Part shown: positions 1-13,090 of the stretch, in pieces
How the letters are laid out: every line of letters starts with the position of its first letter
Position numbering within the stretch: the stretch's first letter is position 1
Source: Thamnaconus septentrionalis
Lineage: Eukaryota; Chordata; Actinopteri; Tetraodontiformes; Monacanthidae
Direction: 5' to 3'
Assembly: GCA_009823395.1 (NCBI GenBank)
Contig: CM020510.1
Span: 18,602,773-18,666,772, forward strand
Length of the DNA: 64,000 bases
Notes under the pieces: generated by a model
Told to the model about the DNA's origin: nothing
The model's database searches: none
What the model saw: only the letters and a program-made list of their open reading frames with translations
Position numbers and translations under genes: made by a program

Positions 1-3000
1 CACACTCGCCTCCTGGTGATGTTATACAAACATAAATATATTGATAATAGTAACTGCATTAATAACATATTAGCCCTTTATTTGTCAATTATGTTGGATT
101 CATTCCTTTTATAGCTATGTAAGTGTCTTTTCTTGTTAGTTCAACGTTCAGATTGTGTTTGCTTTCTCCTGGGCTGGGCGGCTCCTGGACACAGCACGGG
201 AGCAGGTGTGCTTTGTACATAGTTACGACGGTGTTGCGTGCAATCCTAAACCGTTTAATACATGTCCACAGTCGGTGGAGGAGGGAGGTGGGGAGGTACC
301 ATAAGCTTCCGTCCAAACAACATCGCACAATGACGGTCAGACTTAAAAAGCAAGGTCAAATTTCACTTGTTACTTTTAATTAGCACGGGGCAAAGAGGAG
401 AAAGACGATTTCCAGGGCTTTGGCGCTGTTGAGCGCTAATCCCGTCCGAACACGTGACAGGGCGATTCGTCGCCGCCGCGCTAAACCTCGCCACTGCGCC
501 GCTAATCTAACAATAAGCCCCATTTAATCAACAGTTTGCTGGTGTTGAGCCACTGCTGTCCCGCCGTCCTGACTTAATAAGTTATTATTGCATCGCATCC
601 ACGCCCAGCGATTTGCACGCGCGAGCGTCGCGCGTTCATTGGCGGCAAAGGCGCCTCCATTATCGCTTTGCTGTCACCGATGCGTCGCATTAGCCGCGCG
701 GTGGAGCTCCAAACTGGTTCCCAGCATTATATATGAATCGATTAAAAAAACCAACAACCTCAAAATACAAATGATGGGAAAAGAACACGAGCAATTAGAG
801 ACGTCTGTGTGGTATTTGAGATAATCGCCTCGTCTTTAATGATTCCGCTTATTATTTCCCTGCTTGTTTGCGATAATTTAGTTGCAGCTCTGAAGGAATC
901 AAGGGACGTTGTGCCAGCTTTCCTGGGCTGTGCAGCTGCTGTCCCCCCCCCTGCTTTAATTCCCAGAACCATCCTGTCTAAAGTGCGACCCCCCCACCCC
1001 ACCACCACCACCACCACTACCACCCATCAATACTGTCAAAGTGTTTGATGCTCCCCTCTGATAGTCTTCATCCTAATTAGTTTTCTATCTGCTGCAGTCC
1101 TCTTAGTTGCCAGGTCAAAACCATTGACAGCGGCAAAGTCAATGACTATCTTGTGAATTCCCTCTTAACGAAAATGCGCACACACACACACGGTGAAGCA
1201 GCGACTCATCACAAAACTTTGCAGCCGCTCCGTCACCGCCGCCGCCGCCGCTTTCTCCTCGTCGGAAATAATCCCGCAACGTCCAGACGGACAATCACCG
1301 GACTCCCTCCACCGTTTACCCCTGACCTTTTCATCACAGACTATTTCTCCTGCAGTTATACAGAATCTGAAAGTCGTCTGTGGTTGGGAAATACATTGAT
1401 GGAAATGGAACAGGAAAACTGTAAATTCACTGAGCGTCATTCGGTCTCTCTCTCTCCTCGCTTTTGGCCAGACGGGCCATTTTGCTCAGATGGAATGGGG
1501 ACAGCCTTGCCCACGCACACTCAATGGCTCAGAGACATTATGCACCGTCTTACCCTCCAGGAGATAAGATTTTCACTTCTTAAAGCTTCCCAGGATGAAT
1601 TTTACAAGACCCTGCAACCCTTTCTAACTCACTTTCAAGTTTTTCATACAATATAGGTTATAACATGGAATGGCAAATGCTTTGAACCCTTGACATTTCT
1701 CAAGCTCAAGATTTTGATCTCAACGAGGTTTTCAAATTACTTTTGTTTTGGGTGTGGGCCCAATGTTTTACCTCAAGATCTTTGCAAATTTACAAAAAAC
1801 ATCTATGTATTTTCTTTTCTGCAAGTTTTTTTCAAGATAGCAGGTTTTCTGATACCATCTACACTCCATATCCCATCCCGGGGGATGTTTTGTAATGTTT
1901 TTGGTACAATTACGATACTCATGTTCACGTATCATTGTTGCTTTTGTATTGTGGGTGAAATAAGATAATAAAAAGATTTGAAATGTAAGAAAATGGTTGG
2001 AAACATTATATTTTGTTTTCAAACAATGTTCTTTAAAGGTGAAGGAACAGGGAGAAGAACAACATTTGCACACTTGTTTCAGGATGCTGAGCCGTTTTGC
2101 CTCAACAGGGACACATCCGTCATTGACTTGAGTGGCACGCCCTATAAGCTGAGCCACTGGAAATAGCATTTAGGGAACAAATATGAGCGCCTGCGCTTAC
2201 TCTTCACAGAGGGACAGCTGTCAGGGAGGGGAACCAAAGTGACAGACTGCAAAAACATCATGTTGTCAAAGATTCTGACACTGTGGCCCGGTGTTCACCA
2301 CTCCTACTACTTTATGTACTCTTGACCTTGACTTGTTAGGGATGTATAGCACTGGCATAAACACCAGTGTAGACACTGCCAGTCCGAAAACATTCAGCTA
2401 CGTGTGATATATTTTATGCGTCTGATTGGCAACATGGCAGCGAGCCTTTGTCTTGAGTAGAATGTTCTCTTCATTCACAAGATGATGATAATTAATACTT
2501 TATGAATGCCCTTGGGGATATTACTCCGCTGCTTGATGCATATTACAGTCCTCTCCGCCTAGTTGTAGTTCATCGAAAATTGCTGATAAATCCATGTTGA
2601 CATGGTGTGAATGAATCACGAGTTCAGACTTGACAGGCATAGGATCGAGTCACCATTGGGGGCGGACGTTTTTACACGACTACAAGACATGATATTTTTA
2701 TGTAAGGGTTGAACTTCTGAAATGTAGGTGATATAAGGTATTCACAAACTCCACGAGCCAAATTGGGAATTTGTAAACCGTTCCACCCTCATTGTCCCCT
2801 ACCTAGTGGATTCCCCAGAAGCGAGAAGAATCAATTTGCCACTTCTTTCGAGTTGCTCCATACATGCACGGACATTTCTAGAAACACTTTGCCATTGACA
2901 TCACAGAGGTCTCCAGAACATCACTGATACCCAGCCAGCTGCTAGTTCGACCCTCTGAAATGCCTTGTGTTTGTACCCATCTGTGTAAATGCGTTTTTGG

Positions 3001-5540
3001 GACAGGCTGCGAATGGTGGGCTAAATGTTCTATCCATTGGAGTTTCATGCAAGGCTGCTGCACGGCGCCTTCATCTGAAAATGAACGTATTTTGAGACCT
3101 GTAATGATCGAAGGCTACCTCGCCGTCTTTGATGAATCATTCAAATCAAATGGATCAAGCGCAACTTCTCCACTGGACTGTGGGATGAAAACTAAGATTT
3201 GAAAGTTTTTTTTTCTTTTTTTAACTGGATATTTAGGCTCTTTGCTCTGAAACTAAGCTGTACAGGTAGGGAAAAAAAGAAACGAAGAAAATATGTTGGG
3301 AGGCAACAGGCCTCTGTCGTCCTCATTAAGGTGTCCGTAACAACCGGCCCGATCTCTCGCGAGGCGCTGCCGTGTGCTCGCAGCACAGGCTGCTTTTCCA
3401 TCATCGTCATCCGCTAATCACAAACATGCAGACGTGGACACAGATGTGCAAAAATTGCTTTTTTACTTCTCGACTTGCCTTTGCAAACTCATCATCATCA
3501 TCATCATCGCCATCGCATTTGTTGAGTCTGACCCGAGAAACCAGAGAAGCTGGTAGGCCGGCCGATCCCTCGCCCTAGTCAGGATTCACAGCAGGATTAG
3601 CTCCATCCAAAAAAAACACCCACATCCCATTGTTAGCGCCACAAAAATTGCGACCGGCCGACATCGTCACCCGCCGTCGAGCCCGACCTCGTCACATTCC
3701 CGAAAGCATCCTGCCCTCAATCACTCCGTCACTGTGCGAAAATTCTGCATAATTCAGTTGCCGTCTTTGTCCTTTAATGAGACAATGGCCAACTGCAGCG
3801 GCGCTATCAGCTTTAGGGAAACGTGGGCAGACAGGCCGGCATTCACAGGAAGCAGACAATGACCCAAACAGATTTGGAGACTAATTAGAAACTCTCACTC
3901 TTATCACTTGAATGGAAAACTGAACGTCTTTAAAGACTCCCCCGTTCCTTCAAAGTACAGACGTTTTAGCCGTTAAGAAGTGACGATGCTTTCACTGGTG
4001 CAAGCCAAATTCAAAAGCCCTTAAATATTTCGGAAGAAGACATAAACAAATGTGTGAAAGATCTGTTGGTTTTCTCCTTTGATTGTGCAAAGCGCCTCTT
4101 GGGACGCCTCTGGGCGAGATTTAGTGTTTTTTGATGACTGATTTATCGATCCGTTCTGTATTTCAGTGAGGCCGAACGGTAACAAATTAAATTGATCAGA
4201 GCTGCATACTAATGTGACAGATTCAACCAACGGCATTTTTTTCCTCTTCAGCAGGAGGACAGTCGAAACTGCCAAAACAAATCAATCAACAGCTACCCCC
4301 CCCCACCCACCAAATAAAGTTTAACTTTCAGGGCTTTGCCACCCTCTCCAAGACCAGTTTAATCAGACAAGTCAAGCTCAGGTTGAAATGGTGTCTTTCC
4401 ATTGATAGCCAGGAGAGTAATTCTGTAATTATGCAGTAATTTGACATTCAAGACCTCTACGTGCTTCAGTTGAACCTCACCAGATCAATACTCATCATTT
4501 CTTCTCATGACAAGACGAAATCCTTCAACGAAGCAAATTGCAAAGCAATGTAAAACATGCACAACCATGCAGGCAGTCATTTGCATTTAATCTGTTCTGA
4601 AGTATTGTATTCTGCCGAATGCATTGGTTAGATTTTTTGTTAAAAATGTTCTGTCAAAGTAAAAGACTGATTGAATGCATTGGACTGATTGATCAGCACT
4701 CATTTAGCTGATCTGAATGCAGCAATAGAACCACGTAGATGTTCTGCACTTCATTCTTTTTTTTTTTTTTAATCAAACTGCCGTCTCTTGATTTTAACTT
4801 TCCTCTTGAAAAGATGGCAGTGTTTTATTATTTGCTAGGACGTACGTCTACTAGCAGGCTTGGGTTTGTCAGTCGTCAATCCGTTTCATGATATCTGAGC
4901 TGGCCTAAAACAGCTGCCTGTTGATTTCTCCTGAAAAGCTATTAACCAGCATCTTTATTGAGAATTCAGCTGTTTGCAGGTAATTCATATTTATTCATGT
5001 TTTAAGATATCTTGATTAATTAAGTCCCCGCTCCTCCGAAACCAAATTTCCCCTCCGTCGACGTCGGACTACAAGTGGTCGCACAGGATGTGGCAACCCA
5101 ATGGATCCACCTTTCATCAGAATGAATGGAAGCCGCAGCTAATTAATGCGACAAGCTCTTCACTGGCGAGTGTGTGAACAATGATGTGCTGTAACCAGGA
5201 TTAATCAGCTTCATTCAGTTTTGAACTGATCAGACAGCACACGGGTTTTACCCACCGCCTGTAACACACAACAGACCTGTGATTAAGACATGCTCTATCT
5301 CAATGTAAACACGGAGAACTGATTTTTTTTTTTTTTTTGTTTTTTTTTTAAGTTCAGACATAACATCAAGATCTCTGGCACTGTTCAAATCTGACTCTGG
5401 TTATTGCTGCTGTACACAAAGCTATATTGGTGCAGTGTTTCTTGTTTGAAGAGCAAATTTGCAATGGAAACAGGTGCAAATTCAACATATTGAAAATAGA
5501 TTTCTTTGAAACCTCAGTCTAAGGACTAAAGTCCAAGATC
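1..5540. other. Gene-free DNA with AT-box-rich candidate regulatory blocks
   Basis: No exon with convincing protein content is seen. Open frames (the longest about 167 codons, 1,153-1,656) have no recognisable motif or splice context. There are short simple repeats: (CA)n near 1,179, CCA repeats near 1,000, (ATC)n at 3,490-3,512, and long T tracts at 4,758 and 5,323. Unique blocks at about 3,720-3,920 and 4,830-5,240 hold TAATTA, TTAATTAA and TGATCAG-type motifs and could be enhancers; this is inference. Confidence 0.5.
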
Positions 5541-5551
5541 TGTCACAGTCT

Positions 5552-6130
5552 ATTCATCTTCACGCACATTTATACGCAGATGATACAATCTTATACTGCA
5601 TCGCAAGCGCTCCTGAATTCGCCGTAACAAAACTGCTAGCCTCTTTCAATATTCTTCAGACAGCATTTATTCGTCTTAAATTCACCCTGAAGACACAAAA
5701 AACTAAATGGATGCTCTTCTCAAATTATGGTAATACATGCTCAAATTTTTGCATCCTCACTCAACATGGTTCCCAAATCGAAAGAGTCTCTGAATATAAA
5801 TATGTTGGCATTTGGAGCGACGATAAACTTACATTCAGCTCCCATATCGATCAATTTGTAAAAAAAAACCCTCAGTCAGTCAGAAAACTGGTTTTCTATA
5901 TCAAAACAAACCTAAATTCCCTCTACTTGCAGAAAAAAATAGTCAAAACTGTTTTTATGGCTGTCTTAGACTATGGTGACATAAATCTATAATCTATTAG
6001 GCCCTTATTGGCGAACTTCCCATCTAAATCTCTTCTTTGACTTACTTAGTCCAGTAATACATGCAACACCCGCTCGAGCAATGGTTGCTATTGAAAAGTC
6101 CTATAATCCGGACTGAGCTTGGTAGGTCTG
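5552..6130 (+). mobile_element. Degenerate LINE reverse transcriptase fragment (CR1/L2-like)
   Basis: A frame open from 5,552 to 5,992 encodes the C-terminal half of a non-LTR reverse transcriptase. The catalytic YADD box is at 5,573-5,584, followed by a KTKWMLFSN segment and the EYKYVGIWSDDKLTFSSHID motif typical of CR1/L2-type elements, then VLDYGDI. After a TAA at 5,990, further similarity (GPYWRTSHLNL-like) continues in another register, so the copy is mutated. The 5' part (endonuclease) and a clear 3' tail are missing. Confidence 0.8.
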
Positions 6131-6234
6131 CCTTCTCTGCTCCATTCACTCACTTTAAATCATTAATCTCTACTTTCCTGTCTTCCAATTGTACGTGTTT
6201 TCTCTGATCATGTCTTAATCCAATAATCATTCCA

Positions 6235-6570
6235 TCCTTTTTCTATCACCGCTCCTCCTGGTGACCACAGCCTATCCAAGCTGTCTAGGGATTGGAGTGG
6301 GGTGGGGTTAGACCCTGGACAAGTTGCCAGTTTATCATTGGACCACACAGAGAGACAAACCAGCGTCCACACTCACCTGCAGCCAATTTAGTTTAGCCAA
6401 TCAGCCAGATGCGCATCCTCCCCACATGTCCAACGACATGTGGGGAGAAACCCAGAGTACTTGGAGGGACCCCACACAGCCAGAGAGAACACGCAACACT
6501 CAGCATGTACATAGAAAGGAACTAAACCTACTTGCTATGAGGCGACAACGCTAACCACTGCATCGGCCCG
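6235..6570 (+). repeat. Teleost dispersed repeat with palindrome
   Basis: The segment resembles a repeat common in fish genomes, with phrases like CCTGGACAAGTTGCCAG, CACTCACCTGCAGCCAATTTAG and TGGGGAGAAACCCAGAG. It includes a 13-bp perfect inverted repeat with a CAAC loop at 6,418-6,447. A second, more diverged relative lies at about 34,280-34,520. The family assignment is from memory. Confidence 0.55.
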
Positions 6571-6974
6571 CTAACCTAATGTGTAAACATGTGATAAAGA
6601 ATAAATCAAATGGTTCATAGAAAACGTTTTGCAGATGGAGGGATACACGTCCAACACATTCCTAATATCACCTGCATTCCTTGGTGTACTTCAGCGAATG
6701 GCTGCTGAATCCAAGTCAAAATCTAACAAAAACAAAGACGTAATGAACATTATCGATCTGCTTTCTGTCAAGTTGGCTGCCCAGCACCATTACAACCTCA
6801 CACACATTTCACATTGCTGTCTTGCATTTCATTGTTTCAAGAGGAAGAAAGCATTAAGCAGGCTGAACGTACTATGAGTCTACTGGCTCTACTGTGAGTT
6901 CACCGATGCGGTCATGCCGTCTCAAGTGACGTTTCACACTCACAGCCCGGTGCAAACTAGAAAATAAAAAAATT

Positions 6975-7080
6975 GATTGGCGATGTGGATCGGTGGCGTC
7001 TGTCTGATATCTGATGCATAAATTACGGTATCAGTATCGGACCGTATACCAGTATCATATCAGCCCCATCTCTGCTGATA
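6975..7080. repeat. TATCGG/TATCAG-rich dispersed repeat fragment
   Basis: A stretch of imperfect GGTATCAG / GTATCGG words ending in CAGCCCCATCTCT resembles a widespread fish interspersed repeat. Borders and class are unclear. Confidence 0.35.
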
Positions 7081-10000
7081 TCCCATCCGTTTAGCTAGTC
7101 CTCTGTTTGGTAAGACCAGAATTTTCAATAGGGACGCTCTTAGCCTCATTAAAGTACAGGTATAGATATGGTGTAGAAGCTGACGTGGTCGAACCACATT
7201 GTGTAGTGCATTGTGACCAAATCTATACAATATACTGTACAGATACATCTCTGGGGGTAACTGGGTAACAGTTTCATTGTTTTGTTCCTTCCAGGTTTTA
7301 GTCATGGGTTGTGTTAGTGTAATTTCGCATTGAATAATAGAATAGGCACATAGTCACACACATATGTGTGTGTGAGAGAGTATGTGTGTGTGATGAATAT
7401 GCTACAATGTTAATTATGTGAATATGGAACTTCAAAAAATCAATTACAACTAGCTAATCACCTTATCAAATGAAAGCTAATCAAATGACCCCCCCATAAT
7501 TTCTCTCATTTAGAATTTCAACTGTGTTCCAGGAGGCATAATTACGTTCCCCTCACCCGTGGAAAATGTAGCCGTGGTGTTGTCCCTGCGTGTGCAGCGC
7601 ATCATTTATCAATCCGATTGTGTCCGCTGCCTTTTTAACAGCGTCAAGACTGGCGATATCGGCACTCGTCTAATTACCAGTGACCTGCGGCCAACAATTT
7701 GGAGGCATGCTTTTTTTGAGAGATAAGAGTTGGTGAAGAAAACATGAGAGGAGGCAATAATTTAAGAGAGATAAAAAAGCAAAAGGTCACTGAAGCAGAG
7801 GGACTTGTGCTTGCTTTGTTCGCCAAACAAAAGACTCCCAGACTCAAGGAAAATGTCAAGGAAGCCACCACTGAAAGCTCTGGGTTGCGCCCTCAGCTTT
7901 TATTTGGCACTTGACATGAGAGTTAGGAAGGAGAAAAAAAAAGGGAGCAGGACTCATCAGCCTACTTTATCCCACTGTGACCTTTCAGATTTGTTTTCTC
8001 TTTTTTTTTCAAAAAAAAAAAAAATCAAGTGGGTGGTTTAAACTGTGGTTTTTCTGAGAGTCTTGAGTCCTTGCTTCTTTGCATCTTCTGCGGTCGGAAG
8101 GATTTTTAAACCGTTTCGCTAATTTACGATGCAATGGTGACATCTGCCCTGAATCATCGAACTCTATTTGTAAAGTTTGGTTCGGTTTGTTCGGAGAGGT
8201 CTGAGCGTGCCAACAAACTTGAGGCCCATCAAAAAGCCGAACTTTGGTCAGTCCGTCTAAAAATGTAGACTACAAAGCACATGTCCTCAATTACGCCAAG
8301 CAGGGTTGCCCTGTATTAACCAAGAGACGAGCAGGTTTTTTATTCATTGTTTACCTCGTCCTCTTGTTCACTAATTCTCAACACAGTGCTGTTGGAGGCA
8401 AAGAGGGGAATACGTTATTTAAAACTTCTGGTCCATTTGACAAAGTGCAGTGTGAAAGCAAGCAGGGACCAGAATGTTGCCACCGTGATCGAACCGAGTC
8501 CCCAGTCGCACTGAGTAACGACCTTCGCCAAGAGGGAGACGCCTCCAAACTGGCTGATTTGTCTTTGTGTTTTCTTTGTGTTCTGCCAAGAGCGCTCCTG
8601 GGAAAAAACAAAACAAAACAAAAAAACTGTTCCTTCTTTTTGCTTTTGTTATTCATCCTCCGTCCTCCCTCCGCGTCTCTTCTAACACTCATCCCTGCAA
8701 TCCCCGCAACATGCGATCGCGCTGATCTACCACTGTTCAGTGGAACGTTCGCAGGAATTCCCCGGTGGAGCCGGAGGTAGATCGAAACGCGGCGCACCTC
8801 TGAAGTTCCCGGGATTAATCGAAGGGAGGCGAGAGCCAGTCAGGGCTTTATTCGCCTGTTAAATACGAGATTGCGCCGAGCCCTCGCGTCTGTCTGCGTG
8901 CACGCGTTGACGTGGCCGTAAAGAGAAGGTGTCTGATATCCTCTGACGCTCAAGCCACAGCAATTTCACACCTCGGATAGAAATGTAGTGTGTGTGGGGT
9001 GTGTGTGCGTGTGCCTGTGTCCACTGCTGATGAGCGCTTGTGCTCGTGGAAAAATTCACACTTCCTTTTGATTACCTGCTCCCCCCCCCCCGCACCAGCA
9101 CCCCCACCTTTCAATAACAGCCCAAATACGACATTTTAATGGCGCAAAACCACTGGGAGAAGGGAGCGCGCCCCACGTCGTAGCTCACAGGCACAGGTTG
9201 ACTCTCGTTGAATGGGTGTTTATTAAGCTTCCCTCTCTCTCACTCTCTCTCCATCTCTCTCTGGCAAAGGAAGTTCAGAGATTTAAGATCCAATTGAACG
9301 ATTGCGCACTATCAAGGCAAATACCTCCTTGGCCGATCGCTGCGAAGATTCTTCAGACCTTCAAGCTTCTCACAAAGGTCCTCGCGTACGCCTCCATGCA
9401 ATTAAACCGGTTTGTTTCTCTGCTTTAGACGTGGAAGAGAATTGCTTATTTATGCCATGCAACTATGTATTGATGCACCATGTATTTGAACATTGCCTTG
9501 TAACATTTATATATTCCAGTAGGTCTTAGGCACCAGAACTTGTGCAAGTCTCTTGACAGCACTCTCACGCATTTTTGCAGGTGTGATTCTAAGTAGGAGT
9601 TGGCCACCTGCGCATAATAAGTGGCTTCATCATTTTTTAATTAAAAAGGGAAAATTTGAATGCCATACTCTCAGAATAAATGCCTCAACCCCATTATGGG
9701 GTTTGGACGTTGCTTACTCAAGAAAATGTGACGCACGTGTCTATTTATGCAAGCAAAATGAATATGGCAAGAAAACTCTTTCCCCACAGTCGTTTAGCAC
9801 ATAGATCCATGCATGCGCATGTGTTCCACACACACATATATAAAGGTATGAATCGATATGTAATGCGGACGCACTGTTAATACACAGGCAGAGCGACCAG
9901 CTGCTGGCATATCTTCCACAGCACATAACTGTAACCTGGAAGATAACCAGATCATGATGGATCTCCTATCGGCTTTGGGACCTAATTGGCTCCTCCATCC

Positions 10001-11690
10001 TTCCAGAGATGATTCTGGTCCCAGGTGTGTTGACGTATTTGAAATGTTGGAGAAAGGGTTTCAGGAGAGCGAGAATGTAGGCCACTCCAATACATACGCG
10101 GCGAGCCAATACAATTAAAAGATTTACTTGTCAAAGCGCAATCGGGCTGCGGAGCCACATGACCATTCCACTTCTGCTGGGAGACGTACGAGAGACGGCG
10201 TAATGGCCTTCGGTAGCTGGACCTTCAGCTGTGCTCCATAGAGCATCGCTGATTTATGGCCCGACTGTAGAAATCCATGTTTACAGTGTTTGTGGACTGC
10301 GGAGCGCATCAAAATTCCACTTTCAGATCCCTTCACTTCCATTGAAAAACAATTTCAGCCTCACTCAAAGTGAAGATCCGCCAAGATTTTTGTTCACTTT
10401 TTGAAAATTTCTACCGCTCTTTATACTAACGCAACAGTGACATGAAGGCAGGGAATTTACTCAAGGGTGAAGCACTTCCTCTATAAATGTGCTTTAATGA
10501 CTCACAAGGGTTTTCTTTTTAAATTTAAGAGGTTTGGGATTTCAATCTCATGGTTCAGAATGTTACATGCAAGTTTCCACATGCAGCTCAAAAATGATTT
10601 ATGATTTCACTGGCAAAATATTTAAGTTGGACCCACCCCCGCCAAACAGCGCTTGTTTGGGTTTGCTGTTGGTTTTAATAAACAGGGCTTGTTTTGTTGG
10701 AATGCACGTCTTCTCCCCCCTGGGAGCAGTAAATTGAATTTAAATGTCAGTATTGGCTGGAAGGCTTCCTCAAGTGATTTTAAGCATTAACCTCTGGAGT
10801 GTTGTGGTAATATATACGTTCATTTTAAGCCGTTCATGAATTGCGAGTGATCTGCACACAGAGCAGACTTAATCTGAACCAATTCGAGGGACTTGTTTCC
10901 CCTTTTTTTTTTTTTTCAAGCTCCCAGACAAAATGCCAGAGCAAACATTAGGCAGAGCCCATTCGGGGGAAGCTGCCCGCGGAATTGCGGCACGCAGCTC
11001 CGGCTGTCATATTTACAATTAGGTCACTTCAGTGACTCGAAGGTAGGGGATCTATATGTGTCTGAAGGTAGAGGTGCCTATATATAGATGGCCCCAGCCA
11101 ATCATTTCATGTTTAACTTATGGCGCCTGTACCAGGAAATGGGCAACTCATTTCCCTCCACGGACGGGAGAAAAGGAGAAAATGGTGCCACAGGCATTCG
11201 AACGGCTAATAATTCATTCTGCGGAGGTGACATAACTGGACTTATTTCTGCTGAAATCTGGCTGTTTCTCACGGTTTGGGTTCACGTGACACCACAAATC
11301 TGTCGGCTGCTGCGACCGTGGCATCAAGTCCGCCGAGCGATAAGAGCTGACTGGGAACGGCTGCCAAGTGAGTGTCAAAAAAAAACAAAAAAACATTTCC
11401 TTTCCATCCTGTCTTCTGTTTTTTTTTTTGTTTTTTTTTTTTTTGCAGACTCAAATTTAAGTGGCCAGAGGGCAGTGTGCAGATCAATAACATCTATATC
11501 AGTGGGAAAAACATTTCCCGTGATATTTAGAAGGGCAGATGGGAAAAGGTTTGTTTGTGCATCCATCCCCATAGATAGATAGATAGGTAGATAGATAGAT
11601 AGATGAATAAATAAAGCAGCAGTGCCATGAAGAAAAATGAAGCAACCACATTGGGCTACGCGAGCATTCCAAGTGCTGACAAGGTCGCTA
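7081..11690. other. Gene-free DNA
   Basis: No supported exon. The longest plus-strand frame (8,244-8,780) has no motif. The unique block at about 7,500-7,700, with evenly mixed bases and ATAATTACG and CTAATTACC words, is a candidate regulatory element. Simple repeats include (GT)n at 7,360-7,392 and 8,993-9,016, (CT)n at 9,233-9,262 and a GATA tract at 11,573-11,605. Confidence 0.5.
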
Positions 11691-11699
11691 TGAAATCCT

Positions 11700-13090
11700 C
11701 CGTGTCAGATGCACGCGCAAGGTTATGAGAGCTGCGCACCAGCGCCTCGTGTCAGTTGCCTCGTTCATTCTGTCAACTGTTGTTAACTTGGTAAAGCTGC
11801 TGAAGCAGCCGCAGCAGAGCTGGTACAGGATGAGCAGCGGTCACCTGCCCCCCCCCCCGCCCCGCGCTGTGCTGAGCTGAGTCGAGGAAACCGGTCTCTC
11901 GAATTCGTATTGGCAAAATAAAAGCAACACAAACAAAACAGGAAGGAGCAGTCTCGCGGGGCGCAGCGCTCCGTGCAGACGCCTGACATCCCGATCAGGG
12001 CGCGCGCGCCCAGGCGACCGCCGCAATCGCCAAAGTAGCGTTTATGTGTATAGCTTTTTTTTTCTTTTTCTTTTTTCCCATTATTCCTCATCTCCCCGGA
12101 GTGGATTTAGCAGACAGCTCTGATTGTTTGCCCGCAGTCGCTCCGCACTGGATGCCACATCTGATCAATAATGTAAACAAATCCACATAATGTCCCTCCC
12201 TTACACACGTGAATAGCAGCGCAATACCTCCCAGGGACTCGGTCCAAGTGTTCCAAGGCGGTGGGAAGAGCGCAGTGAAATAGTCTGCGAGGGGGGGCAA
12301 GAGACAAATTCACCTCGCAAAGTTATTATTTCCAGACTCTCATCCAGCAAATCACCTGGAGTCGCCGATGAGAGCCCGCCTTTAATCCCACACACACGTT
12401 CTTAGGGTTTATTGGAGGGGTGAAAGGCGCTGACTGAGACTGCCTGGAGCTCTTCGGTTCCTTAGTTTATCGCATTGTAAGAAGAAGAAGAAAGAAGAAA
12501 AAAAAAAAAAAGGAAAATGAAAGAAAACACAAACAATGTCTTACCTTCACGCCATAAGTTTGACCGAATCCTCGTTTTTTGGCATCCAGGCACCGGTTGT
12601 TAATTCCAAGAACATCCACAGTTTGCTCTGTATCCGTCCCGCTCCTTGGACATTTTTCACTCTTTATAAATAAAGCGAGTCCGTGACGCGGCTCGGGTGC
12701 GAGACATCAGTCAAGGATGGGCGAATAAGCGACACCGGCGAGAGCCAATAAGGACTAAAAGTAAATAATAAATAGCCGACGAACGAATGAAATGATTGTA
12801 GAAACTCTTTGAGCAAATGGAAAAGGGGAAATCTCGTCGAAAACGCAGAAAATTGGGTTGTTGGTTTTTTGGTTTTTTTTTTGGTTTTTTTTGTTCCTCC
12901 CCTCGTCTGTCCAGTTCTCTGAGCGCGAGGCAGCGCGAGAGGGGATTTGAGACCGCGCGGAGTCGCTCCGGTGTCTCGGAGCTTTACGCGCGGAGTTTCC
13001 TTCGTTACTGACAGAGGCAGGCAGGGGATGCGGCGACTGCAAAGAAGTCGCCAGGATCAAGGCGGGGTTTGCAGGCGGAGACGCGCCTTT
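11700..13090. promoter_or_regulatory. CpG-rich, promoter-like block
   Basis: GC and CpG content rise sharply compared with both flanks, with clusters at 11,850-12,030 and 12,900-13,090. On the minus strand a TATAAA box lies at 12,668-12,663, and a strong splice donor (AAG|GTAAGA) follows at 12,545-12,544. Together they suggest a minus-strand promoter with a short first exon. No downstream exon was identified, so the gene, if any, is unknown; an alternative is an orphan CpG island. Confidence 0.35.
12545..12635 (-). other. Possible non-coding first exon
   Basis: This roughly 90-bp segment runs from the expected start 30 bp below the TATA-like box to the GTAAGA donor. ATG-initiated frames inside it stop before the donor (for example the one ending ATGGCGTGA). 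One frame stays open (ending GFGQTYGVK), but has no start codon. It would be best explained as a 5' untranslated exon. Evidence is splice and promoter signal only. Confidence 0.22.

Noticed and set aside
1153..1656. 167-codon plus-strand frame
   Set aside because: Starts in a CA microsatellite, contains a CCG-repeat arginine run, has no domain motif and no splice context; likely chance.
8244..8780. 178-codon plus-strand frame with hydrophobic stretches
   Set aside because: Hydrophobic runs come from T-rich tracts; no family motif, and a competing minus-strand frame overlaps it.
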